41,843 nt of DNA. Origin: Streptomyces griseoluteus (GTDB taxonomy: Bacteria > Actinomycetota > Actinomycetes > Streptomycetales > Streptomycetaceae). Positions 1-6,583 of this stretch are shown here, in pieces. The number at the start of each line of letters is the position of its first letter. Position 1 is the stretch's first letter. The position numbers and the translations under genes were made by a program. The notes beneath the pieces are model-generated. The model saw only the letters and a program-made list of their open reading frames with translations. It was not told the origin of the DNA and made no database searches. The stretch spans positions 1-41,843 of the forward strand of contig JOBE01000056.1 in the NCBI GenBank assembly GCA_000717735.1, written 5' to 3'.

Positions 1-34
1 ACCTGGCATCTCGCCCCCACCGGCACATGACCAC

Positions 35-69
35 GAGGGGCTGCCCGGCCTCCGGCCGGACAGCCCCTC
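35..69 (-). terminator. Rho-independent-type hairpin after the TetR operon
   Basis: Two arms (35-50 and 54-69) pair over 16 positions with one mismatch (C44 against A60) around a 3-base loop. There is no clear T-run, which is usual for Streptomyces terminators. It lies 35 bases beyond the TetR stop codon and may serve both strands. Confidence 0.7.
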
Positions 70-103
70 AACAAGATCTTCATCAGTCTTCTAGGACCTG
101 TCG

Positions 104-868
104 TCAATCCTTCGGCGGCTTCGGGTCGGCCCGCTTCTTGGGCTTGCCCGAGGCCGCCATTCCCGCTGCCGTCGGCATGAAGTCCGAGAGCAGCTCGTGG
201 GTCTCCTTCACGAGCGGGCGCAGGATCCGGAAGCGGGAGAGCGAGATCGCGCGGGCGGTGACCGGCGCGAGCCGCTCCACCAGGCGGCGGCTGTTGACCG
301 CGCCCTCCGAGCGGTCGTACACCCAGAACAGCACCAGGCCCATCTGCTGGAGCCACAGCAACTGCGGGAGCGCCTCGGCCAGTTCCGGGTCGACCTTCAC
401 CGAGGCGCCGGAGATGACCCGCCGGTGGACCTCGATCGCCGCCTCGCGCGGGCCCTCCGACTCGGGTGAGAAGGGGCTGAGCGGACTGTCCGGGTCGGCG
501 GCGTTCTTGAAGAACTGCGCCGCGAACTCGTGGTACGGCTCCGCGATGTCCAGCCAGCCGAGGTAGACGCCGCGGATCCGCGCCGTGAGGTCCTTGTCGG
601 CGCCGGTCAGGATGGGCTCGACGGCCGCCTGGTGCTCCTCGGCGATCCGGTCGTAGAAGCCCTGGACGAGGTGCTCCTTGGAGGAGAAGTAGTAGTACGC
701 GTTGCCGACGGAGACCCCGGCCTCCTGGGCGATGGCCCGCATCGTCGTCTTGTCGTAACCGCGCTCCTTGAACAGCCGGAGCGCGGTCTCGAGGATGAGC
801 GTGCGGGTCTGCTCGCTCTTGGGGGCCTTCTTCTCGTCGGCCTGCTTCTCTTCCTTCTCTTCCTTCAC
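104..868 (-). CDS. TetR/AcrR family transcriptional regulator
   Basis: 254 residues with a GTG start at 868. A charged, Lys/Glu-rich tail (residues 1-20) precedes a classic TetR helix-turn-helix at about 22-70, with the signature TMRAIAQEAGVSVGNAYYYF. The remainder is the helical ligand and dimerisation domain, and the last 15 residues are basic. It is the third gene of an operon behind a membrane protein and a DCC-family thiol protein, with a 10-base gap. Two near-identical 14-bp palindromes in the operon promoter (1756-1769 and 1800-1813) are the natural candidates for its operator, so autorepression of the operon is inferred. The ligand cannot be told from sequence; the neighbours suggest something membrane-related or lipophilic. 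The family call is firm. Confidence 0.9.
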   Translation of the reverse strand: MKEEKEEKQADEKKAPKSEQTRTLILETALRLFKERGYDKTTMRAIAQEAGVSVGNAYYYFSSKEHLVQGFYDRIAEEHQAAVEPILTGADKDLTARIRGVYLGWLDIAEPYHEFAAQFFKNAADPDSPLSPFSPESEGPREAAIEVHRRVISGASVKVDPELAEALPQLLWLQQMGLVLFWVYDRSEGAVNSRRLVERLAPVTARAISLSRFRILRPLVKETHELLSDFMPTAAGMAASGKPKKRADPKPPKD

Positions 869-878
869 GGGGCCGAGC

Positions 879-1301
879 CTAGCCGGGCGGGCCGGGCACC
901 TCGCAGTGCCCGTCCTCGCAGGCCGGACCCTTGAGGGCCGCGCGCCACTTCGCCGCCGCGAGCACGGTCATCCGGGCGAAGGGCTGTCCGGCGGGGGTGG
1001 CGAGCCAGTGGGCCCTGGGCCGGTGTTCGGCGAGCGCCCAGAGGCAGACGATCCAGGCGGCGGTCTCCCGGTAGACCTGGCCCCGGTCCCCGACCACGGT
1101 GATCTCCCGCAGCGTGGCGGTGTGGTCGAGGTCCGGGAAGCGGCGCCTGGCCTCCTGCGACCCGGCCGGTACGAGGTCGAGCGGGACGAGCTGCCGCTGC
1201 CGCAGCAGCCAGTGCCTGAGGTGCACGCAGAGCGGGCAGTCGGCGTCGTACAGCACGGTCAGACGTCCCACGGGGGTCGTCGGCGCGGTCGGGGCCGGCA
1301 C
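879..1301 (-). CDS. DCC family (DUF393) thiol-disulfide oxidoreductase-like protein
   Basis: 140 residues, GTG start at 1301, 6 bases after the stop of the upstream membrane gene. The family signature sits near the N-terminus: strand VGRLTVLYDADCPLC, with the DxDCPxC core and Cys22/Cys25 forming a CXXC pair. DUF393 proteins are predicted thioredoxin-fold redox proteins, and many are encoded beside small membrane proteins. The C-terminus has two further cysteines (ACEDGHC), which could be a second thiol or metal site. Tight spacing suggests co-transcription and perhaps translational coupling with both neighbours. The substrate is unknown; a role in redox or lipid modification at the membrane is inference only. 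Confidence 0.8.
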   Translation of the reverse strand: MPAPTAPTTPVGRLTVLYDADCPLCVHLRHWLLRQRQLVPLDLVPAGSQEARRRFPDLDHTATLREITVVGDRGQVYRETAAWIVCLWALAEHRPRAHWLATPAGQPFARMTVLAAAKWRAALKGPACEDGHCEVPGPPG

Positions 1302-1307
1302 GGCGGG

Positions 1308-1742
1308 TCAGCCCTGGGGTGCGGGCGGGGCCCAGGGGCCCGCCTTGGGCGTGGTGGTCCAGCCCTGCGGGCCGACCGGCGGCACCTGTTCGCGCTCCAT
1401 GACGCCGCGGCGGCGGATCTTGTTGAGGACGTACACGTTCCCGAGGTGCATCACGCCGAGGACGAGCAGGACGACCCCGAGCTTGACGGAGAGCGCCTCG
1501 AAGAGGGCGCGGGCGTCGAGGACGGCTTCGTCCTGGCTCAGGTAGAGGGCGACGAAGCCGAAGTTGACGAGGTAGAAGCCGACCACCAGGAGGTGGTTGA
1601 CCGCTTCGGCGAGCTTCTCGTTCCCGTGCAGGACGTCCGCGAGGAAGATCCTTCCGTTGCGGCTGAGCGTGCGGGCGACCCAGATGGTCAGGGCCACGCT
1701 GATCAGCAGGTAGACGATGTACGCGATGACAGTGAGGTCCAT
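1308..1742 (-). CDS. small integral membrane protein, first gene of the TetR operon
   Basis: 144 residues starting at ATG 1742 (MDLTVIAYIVYLL). This start is preceded by a purine-rich GGGAGGGTGGGG ribosome-binding site, whereas a longer frame upstream would run through the operators. It shows three or four hydrophobic segments (about 4-22, 47-68, 86-108) separated by short charged loops, and a proline- and glycine-rich cytoplasmic tail ending APPAPQG. I recognise no catalytic motif. It leads an operon with a DCC-family protein and a TetR regulator, and is probably the main target of that regulator. It could be a small transporter or a membrane partner of the DCC protein. Function unknown. Confidence 0.8.
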   Translation of the reverse strand: MDLTVIAYIVYLLISVALTIWVARTLSRNGRIFLADVLHGNEKLAEAVNHLLVVGFYLVNFGFVALYLSQDEAVLDARALFEALSVKLGVVLLVLGVMHLGNVYVLNKIRRRGVMEREQVPPVGPQGWTTTPKAGPWAPPAPQG

Positions 1743-1755
1743 GCCCCACCCTCCC

Positions 1756-1813
1756 TTGAACGCGTTCAAAAGCTGGCAGTCATGACTGTAGACCTCTCTT
1801 TGAACGTGTTCAA
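1756..1813 (-). promoter_or_regulatory. TetR operon promoter with two palindromic operators
   Basis: On the minus strand a -35 TTGAAC (1808-1813), a 17-bp spacer and a -10 TACAGT (1785-1790) form a good vegetative promoter. Operator 2 (1800-1813, TTGAACACGTTCAA on the minus strand, one mismatch) overlaps the -35. Operator 1 (1756-1769, TTGAACGCGTTCAA, a perfect palindrome) lies between the start point and the ribosome-binding site. The centres are 44 bp apart, about four helical turns, so two dimers would bind the same face. Site and promoter are seen directly; TetR as the binder is inferred from linkage. Confidence 0.75.
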
Positions 1814-1866
1814 GTCGCGGTCGCGTGACGCTCGGAAAGGCGATGGCCAAATCTCCTCCTGCCGCC

Positions 1867-1872
1867 TAGGGT
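1867..1872 (+). promoter_or_regulatory. -10 element of a leaderless promoter for the hydrolase
   Basis: TAGGGT is followed by 7 bases and then the ATG at 1880. No Shine-Dalgarno sequence is present, so transcription probably starts at or next to the ATG. No convincing -35 is visible. Confidence 0.5.
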
Positions 1873-1879
1873 CAGCCGA

Positions 1880-2671
1880 ATGACGCTCTCTCATGACACG
1901 GCCGGCACCGGCACCTCGAACGTTCTCCTGCTGCACTCCGGGGTCTGTGACCGCCGCATGTGGGACGCGCAGTTCCACGCACTCGCAGAGGCGGGGCACC
2001 GGGTCGTCCGCTGCGACCTCCGCGGCTTCGGCGAAAGCCCCATGGACGCCGCGCACACCCACGCCGACGACGTCCGCGACCTCCTCGACCACCTCGGCAT
2101 CGAGCGGGCCGTCGTCGTCGGCTCCTCCTTCGGCGGCCGGGTCGCCCTGGAGCTCGCCGCCCGCCACTCCGGCCACGTCTCCGCCCTCGCCCTGCTCGCC
2201 TCCGGCACCCCCGTCATGCAGCCGAGCGACGAACTGCGGGCCTGGGGTGCCCGCGAGGACGCGATGATCGAGGCGGGCGACCTCGAAGGCGCCGTCGAGC
2301 TCAACGTCGACACCTGGCTCGGCCCCGAGGCCGGAGAGGACGCCCGCGCCCTCGTACGGGAGATGCAGCGGCACGCCTTCGAGGTCCAGCTCGCCGCCCC
2401 CGAGGAGTGCCACCCCGTCAACCCGGGGGTCACGACGGAGGAGATCGCCGGCATCGACGTCCCCGCCCTTGTGGTGTCCGGCGCCCATGACGTCCGCGAC
2501 TTCCAGGCGGTCGCCGACGACCTCGCCCGCCTCCTGCCCGCCGCCCGCCGCGTCGACCTCGACTGGGCCGGTCACCTCCCCGCCCTCGAGCGCCCTGAGG
2601 ACACCACCCGCCTGCTCGCGGACTTCCTCGCCGAGGTGTCGGTGCTCAGCCCGGGCGCGTCCGCTCGGTAA
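1880..2671 (+). CDS. alpha/beta-fold hydrolase
   Basis: 263 residues. The oxyanion strand reads NVLLLHSG, the nucleophile elbow is G81-S-S83-F-G (VVVGSSFGG), the acid is Asp204 (SGAHD) and the base is His232 (AGHLPALE), giving a complete Ser-Asp-His triad in family order. A cap region falls at about 115-190. Length fits the single-domain esterase/lactonase/epoxide-hydrolase-like branch (about 260-280 residues). There is no signal peptide, so it is cytoplasmic. It is transcribed away from the TetR operon and could be touched by operator 2, although its own -10 lies 54 bp further on. The substrate cannot be predicted. Confidence 0.9.
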   Translation: MTLSHDTAGTGTSNVLLLHSGVCDRRMWDAQFHALAEAGHRVVRCDLRGFGESPMDAAHTHADDVRDLLDHLGIERAVVVGSSFGGRVALELAARHSGHVSALALLASGTPVMQPSDELRAWGAREDAMIEAGDLEGAVELNVDTWLGPEAGEDARALVREMQRHAFEVQLAAPEECHPVNPGVTTEEIAGIDVPALVVSGAHDVRDFQAVADDLARLLPAARRVDLDWAGHLPALERPEDTTRLLADFLAEVSVLSPGASAR

Positions 2672-2703
2672 CGGCCGCCGGCCGCCAGGGCCTGTCTTTC
2701 GGA

Positions 2704-3831
2704 TCATGCCGGGCTCGCGGGGCCTGGTCCTCGCCGCCGTCGCCGACGCCGCCCCGGACCGGAAGGCGACGTCCTCCAGCGCCCTGGCGATCCCCTTCGC
2801 CACCGTCCGGTTCCGCACCTCCCCCGCCAGCCGCCCGAGCCGCCGCACGGCTTCCGCGCCCCGGGCGCCCCGACACGCGCCGAGCACCGCGACGGCCGTC
2901 GTGGCCAGGGGCTGACTGCGGCAGGCGCCGGAGCCTCCGGCGCCCGTGCCCGCGTGGAGCGCCACGGCCCCCACCGTCGGCACCACCCAGTCGGCGTCCA
3001 CGTCCACGTCCACGTCCAGTGCCGCCCACAGCAGGCCCCGGACGAGCGAGGTGTTGGCCGCGTGGGCCAGGGTCGGCGTCCCCGTCCCGTACGGATCCGG
3101 ATCGTTCACCCGGTGCGCGGGCTGTGCGGCGATCCCCTCCAACAGCCGCCGCACCACCTCCGCCCCGGCCCCGGCCTTCGCGAGCCGCGCGGCCGACTCC
3201 TGCCGCCACCGCCCCGTGGCGCGGGGCCGGTCAAGGAGGGCGCAGTGCGCCAGGAACTCCGCAACCCCGGCGCCGGCGAGGAGATCCCCGTGCGCGGCCC
3301 GCATCGCCGGGCCGTAGTCGTCGCGCCCGTCCAGGAGATGCCGGGGCAGCAGGCCGGGGACGACGGGGACCTCCCGGTCCAGCAGGACGTCCATCCGGAC
3401 CCGGAGGGGTCCCAGCAGGTCCCGCGAAGGCACCCGCGGCGATGCGGCCATCGCGCGCAGCACCCGGATGCCGGGCCGGTCGAGGTCCCCGGCCTGGTCC
3501 GCCGCCGACACGGCGATCGGCACCAGGGCGAGGAACGACTCCTCCAGTTCGTGCGGCGCGACCTCCGCGTCCCTCCCCAGCAGCCGGGCGAGCAGCAGAT
3601 CGGACTCGGCGACCGACCAGCCCAGCTCCTGCCGGGCCAGGACGGCCAGCGCGGGTCTCGCCAGTTCCTCGTCCGACCGCCGGCAGACGCGCCGGTGGAG
3701 CGCGAGCGCGGCCTCCCGCCGCCCCGCCGTGTCCAGGGAGTCGAGGAACTCCCGCAGCGCGCCCGCCGCCCCGGCCCGCTCCCGCTCGACCGCCTCGTCA
3801 AGGCCGCTGCCGGGCCCGTGATCCCCACCAT
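2704..3831 (-). pseudogene. frameshifted gene for a helical, HEAT-like protein of unknown function
   Basis: One minus-strand frame from about 3810 to 2730 has strong coding character: Leu/Ala/Arg helices such as REAALALHRRVCRR, ELARPALAVLARQELG and NRTVAKGIARALEDVA, suggesting HEAT-like helical repeats. It has no ATG, GTG or TTG between the upstream TAG and residue 100 or so. The natural start is the ATG at 3831, which has a leaderless -10 TACCGT seven bases upstream, but it is in another frame. One extra G at minus-strand position 3810-3811 would join them and give MVGITGPGSGLDEAVERE. The good frame also lacks a stop before running antisense through the hydrolase gene; the frame shifted by one would stop at TGA 2704-2706. 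The cause is either a true pseudogene or two base-calling errors in G-runs. Confidence 0.6.
2996..3018. repeat. hexanucleotide microsatellite inside the frameshifted gene
   Basis: GTCCAC is repeated 3.8 times, coding for alternating Asp-Val on the minus strand (DVDVDVDAD). Because the unit is six bases, copy-number change would keep the frame. Confidence 0.8.
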
Positions 3832-3865
3832 GCGTACGACGGTAGGGGGCCCCACTGACAGAGCC

Positions 3866-5083
3866 CTATCTGAAGCGCCTCACTCCCGGCACCAGGGCCG
3901 TGCCGAGGCAGCAGCCGCCCACCAGCACCGCCGCCGCGAGCAGTGGCACCTCGGGCCCCCAGGCGGAGGCGGCGAGCGGGGCCAGGGCGTACCCCAGGGG
4001 CATGGCGGCCAGGGAGAGCAGCCAGTCGTACGAGGTGACCCGGGCGAGCGCGTGGTCCGGCACGGCCCGCTGGACGGCGGTCTCCCACACGGGGGAGAGG
4101 AAGCCGAGCCCCGCCTGCGCGAGGCCGTAGGCGGCGATCGTCAGGGGGGCGGGTGCGGCGACCGCGAGGAGGACCAGCGGCAGGGCGTACGTGGCGAGTC
4201 CGAGGTTCGCCGTCAGGACGGGGCGCCGGGGCCGGGCCCGGTGGGCGAGCAGCGCGCCGCCGAGGAAGCCGAAGGCGCCGACCTGGAGCAGGACGACCCA
4301 CGTCCCGCCGCCGCCGAGCCGCTGCACGGCGACGGCGGGCCCGAGGGTCATCAGGACGGCGGCGGCGCCGTTCCAGGCGCTGTGCCCGATCAGGCTGGTC
4401 CAGTACCAGTCGCGGGAGCGGACCTCCTGCCAGCCCTCCTTGAGGTCGGCGCGGAGCGAGCGGCGGGGGATCGGCACCCGATTCACCCGTACGGTCGTGA
4501 GGAGGAGGGCGCTGAGCGCGAAGGTGGCCGCGTCGAGGACGAACGCCCAGCCCGGCCCCACGGTCAGGACGAGGGTGCCCGCGAGCGCCGGCCCGCCGAG
4601 CCGGGTGGCGCTCCGGGCGATCCCCATGGCGGCGTTGGCGCGGTGCAGGGCCTCGGGCGCCACGGTGCCCTTGACCAGCGGCGAGCCGGTCGGCATGGCG
4701 AAGGCTCCGGCCGCGCCGCCGAGGGCTTCCGCGACCGCGAGGACGGCCAGGCTCGGGGCGCCGCCGAGCAGTTGGACGCCGACGAGGAGCTGGGTGGCGC
4801 AGCGTACGAGATCGGTGGTGAGCGCGACCGTACGGGCGTCGAAGCGGTCGCCGACGACTCCGCCGAGCGGCAGCAGGAGCAGCCTGGGGATCATGGCGCA
4901 GCCGAGGACGAGGGCGAGGGCCGAGGTGGAGCCGGTGGCGTCGAGGACGGCGAGGGCGAGGGCGGCGGGGATGGCGGCGTCGCCGAGCAGGGAGAGGGTG
5001 CGGCCGGTGAAGAGCAGCCGGAAGGAGCGGGTGCGGAGGGGGTGGGGGACGGCCGGGGGCGTGACGGTGCGTACGGCGGGCAT
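3866..5083 (-). CDS. MFS transporter, DHA3/EntS-like drug or siderophore exporter
   Basis: 405 residues with about 12 hydrophobic segments. The N-terminal half starts RSFRLLFTGRTLSLLGDAAIPAA, typical of the EntS/DHA3 branch. A loop with GGVVGDRFDAR (MFS motif A region, about residues 74-84) follows helix 2. No transmembrane-proximal ATPase or periplasmic partner is present, so it is a proton-coupled efflux pump by family. The start at ATG 5083 is set by a leaderless promoter: minus-strand -35 TTGACG, an 18-bp spacer and -10 TAGTCT seven bases before the ATG. A 31-bp palindrome covers that promoter, and a MarR regulator is transcribed divergently. This is the classic repressor/efflux pair, induced by the exported compound. 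The substrate is unknown. Confidence 0.9.
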   Translation of the reverse strand: MPAVRTVTPPAVPHPLRTRSFRLLFTGRTLSLLGDAAIPAALALAVLDATGSTSALALVLGCAMIPRLLLLPLGGVVGDRFDARTVALTTDLVRCATQLLVGVQLLGGAPSLAVLAVAEALGGAAGAFAMPTGSPLVKGTVAPEALHRANAAMGIARSATRLGGPALAGTLVLTVGPGWAFVLDAATFALSALLLTTVRVNRVPIPRRSLRADLKEGWQEVRSRDWYWTSLIGHSAWNGAAAVLMTLGPAVAVQRLGGGGTWVVLLQVGAFGFLGGALLAHRARPRRPVLTANLGLATYALPLVLLAVAAPAPLTIAAYGLAQAGLGFLSPVWETAVQRAVPDHALARVTSYDWLLSLAAMPLGYALAPLAASAWGPEVPLLAAAVLVGGCCLGTALVPGVRRFR

Positions 5084-5095
5084 GCCACGAAGACT

Positions 5096-5126
5096 ATTTC
5101 GGTAACGAATAATTCGTCAACGAAAT
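5096..5126. promoter_or_regulatory. MarR-type operator over the MFS promoter
   Basis: A 31-bp inverted repeat with 13 of 15 matching positions per arm. It is made of two TTCG-N4-CGAA boxes, TTCGGTAACGAA (5098-5109) and TTCGTCAACGAA (5113-5124). It covers the -35 (5115-5120) and the spacer of the MFS promoter and touches the -10 (5091-5096). Binding would block the exporter. It is 60 bp or more from the MarR start, where a separate leaderless -10 TACGAT (5186-5191) is visible. Confidence 0.75.
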
Positions 5127-5197
5127 ACATCCGCTGCCGCTCCGGCCGGCCGCCGCCTCCCGAGGAACCCCGGCCCCCGCCGACGTACGATCAGCTC

Positions 5198-5746
5198 ATG
5201 GCGACGCCTCCCGAGGAACCGCGTACCCCACGCGAACCGCGCGACTGGACCGACGACCACGTCGCCCGCTGGCAGCCCGTGCTGCCCGGCCTCGACCCCG
5301 TCGTCGAAGGCGCCGTCACCCGGATGAAGAAGCTCTCCGTCCACCTCCGCCGGGTCAGGGAGCAGTCCCTCGTCGACTTCGACCTGGAGCGCCACGAGTT
5401 CGACACGCTCCACAAGATCGCCGGCCGCGGCGGCAGCGCCGCGCCCTCCGAACTCGCCCAGGACCTCGACCTGGCCCCCGCCTCCGTCTCCGGCCGCCTC
5501 GACGCCCTGGAGAAGCGCGGCTTCGTCCGCCGTACCCAGTCGACGACCGACCGGCGCAGGGTCGTCGTCGAACTCACCGCCGCAGGCCGCGAGACCTGGC
5601 TCGGCGCGATGGACGTCCTCGGCCACGAGGAGGAGCGCCTCCTCGGCGTCCTCGCCCCCGAGGAACGCGTCCTCCTCAACGACCTGTTGCGCCGGGTCAT
5701 GGCCGAGGCGGAGAGCGGCGAGAACGTCCGCCACTGGGGCGGCTGA
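5198..5746 (+). CDS. MarR family transcriptional regulator
   Basis: 182 residues from ATG 5198. Upstream codons in the same frame run through the operator and are unlikely to be translated. A winged helix-turn-helix occupies about 75-150: ELAQDLDLAPASVSGRLDALEKRGFVRR is the recognition region, and TDRRRVVVELTAAG is the wing with its DRR signature. The flanking helices form the dimer interface. The -10 TACGAT ends six bases before the ATG and no ribosome-binding site is seen, so the message is probably leaderless. Divergent from the MFS pump, with a large palindrome between them, it probably represses the pump; self-regulation is less clear because the palindrome is far from its own promoter. 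Confidence 0.9.
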   Translation: MATPPEEPRTPREPRDWTDDHVARWQPVLPGLDPVVEGAVTRMKKLSVHLRRVREQSLVDFDLERHEFDTLHKIAGRGGSAAPSELAQDLDLAPASVSGRLDALEKRGFVRRTQSTTDRRRVVVELTAAGRETWLGAMDVLGHEEERLLGVLAPEERVLLNDLLRRVMAEAESGENVRHWGG

Positions 5747-5758
5747 CCGGGCCGCACA

Positions 5759-5804
5759 CGGCGAAGGGCCCCGCCTCCCGTGAGGGAAGCGGGGCCCTTC
5801 GCCG
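5759..5804. terminator. bidirectional terminator between marR and sdhB
   Basis: A perfect 16-bp stem (5759-5774 with 5789-5804) and a 14-base loop sit between convergent genes. It ends 20 bases from the sdhB stop. Confidence 0.85.
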
Positions 5805-5824
5805 TCTGCCGGAAGGCCGGAAGG

Positions 5825-6583
5825 CTAGAAGCGACGCGTGATCAGCGCGCGCTTCACCTCCTGGATGGCCTTCGTGACCTCGATGCCACGCGGGCACGCG
5901 TCGGTGCAGTTGAACGTCGTGCGGCAGCGCCACACACCGTCCTTGTCGTTCAGGATCTCCAGGCGCTGCTCGCCCGCCTCGTCACGCGAGTCGAAGATGA
6001 AGCGGTGCGCGTTGACGATCGCGGCCGGACCGAAGTACTGGCCGTCGTTCCAGAAGACCGGGCAGGACGACGTGCACGCGGCGCACAGGATGCACTTGGT
6101 GGTGTCGTCGAACCGCTCGCGGTCCTCGGCGCTCTGCAGGCGCTCACGCGTCGGCTCGTTGCCCTTGGTGACCAGGAACGGCATGACGTCCCGGTACGCC
6201 TGGAAGAACGGCTCCATGTCCACGACGAGGTCCTTGAGGACCGTCAGGCCCTTGATGGCCTCGACCGTGATCGGCTTCTCGGGGTTGATGTCCTTGATCA
6301 GCGTCTTGCAGGCGAGCCTGTTCTTGCCGTTGATCCGCATCGCGTCCGAGCCGCAGATGCCGTGCGCGCACGAGCGACGGAAGGTCAGCGTGCCGTCGAC
6401 GTCCCACTTGATCTTGTGGAGGGCGTCGAGCACACGCTCCTTCGGGTCGATCTCGATCTGGAAGTCCTCCCAGACCGACGCGTCCGACACCTCGGGGTTG
6501 AAGCGGCGGATCCGCATCGTGACCGTGATGTACGGGGAGGCCGCGGAGTCCTTCTCCACCTTGTCCAGTACGGGGGTAGCCAT
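5825..6583 (-). CDS. sdhB: succinate dehydrogenase iron-sulfur subunit
   Basis: 252 residues. It carries electrons from the flavoprotein to quinone in complex II. The [2Fe-2S] motif is SCAHGICGSD followed by GKNRLAC; as in E. coli SdhB, one ligand position is Asp rather than Cys. The C-terminal half has CILCAACTSSCP and CRTTFNCTDACP, which hold the [4Fe-4S] and [3Fe-4S] clusters. Length is normal for the family. It is the last gene of the sdhCDAB operon: its ATG overlaps the sdhA stop by one base (TGATG), so the two are translationally coupled. It is followed by a strong terminator. Confidence 0.98.
   Translation of the reverse strand: MATPVLDKVEKDSAASPYITVTMRIRRFNPEVSDASVWEDFQIEIDPKERVLDALHKIKWDVDGTLTFRRSCAHGICGSDAMRINGKNRLACKTLIKDINPEKPITVEAIKGLTVLKDLVVDMEPFFQAYRDVMPFLVTKGNEPTRERLQSAEDRERFDDTTKCILCAACTSSCPVFWNDGQYFGPAAIVNAHRFIFDSRDEAGEQRLEILNDKDGVWRCRTTFNCTDACPRGIEVTKAIQEVKRALITRRF

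Noticed and set aside
1766..3523. 585-codon minus-strand open frame
   Set aside because: Its second half is the antisense of the hydrolase gene, open only because of high GC; only the part from about 2730 upward looks coding.
2954..5746. 930-codon plus-strand open frame
   Set aside because: Most of it is antisense to the frameshifted gene and the MFS gene; only the last 182 codons (marR) are real.
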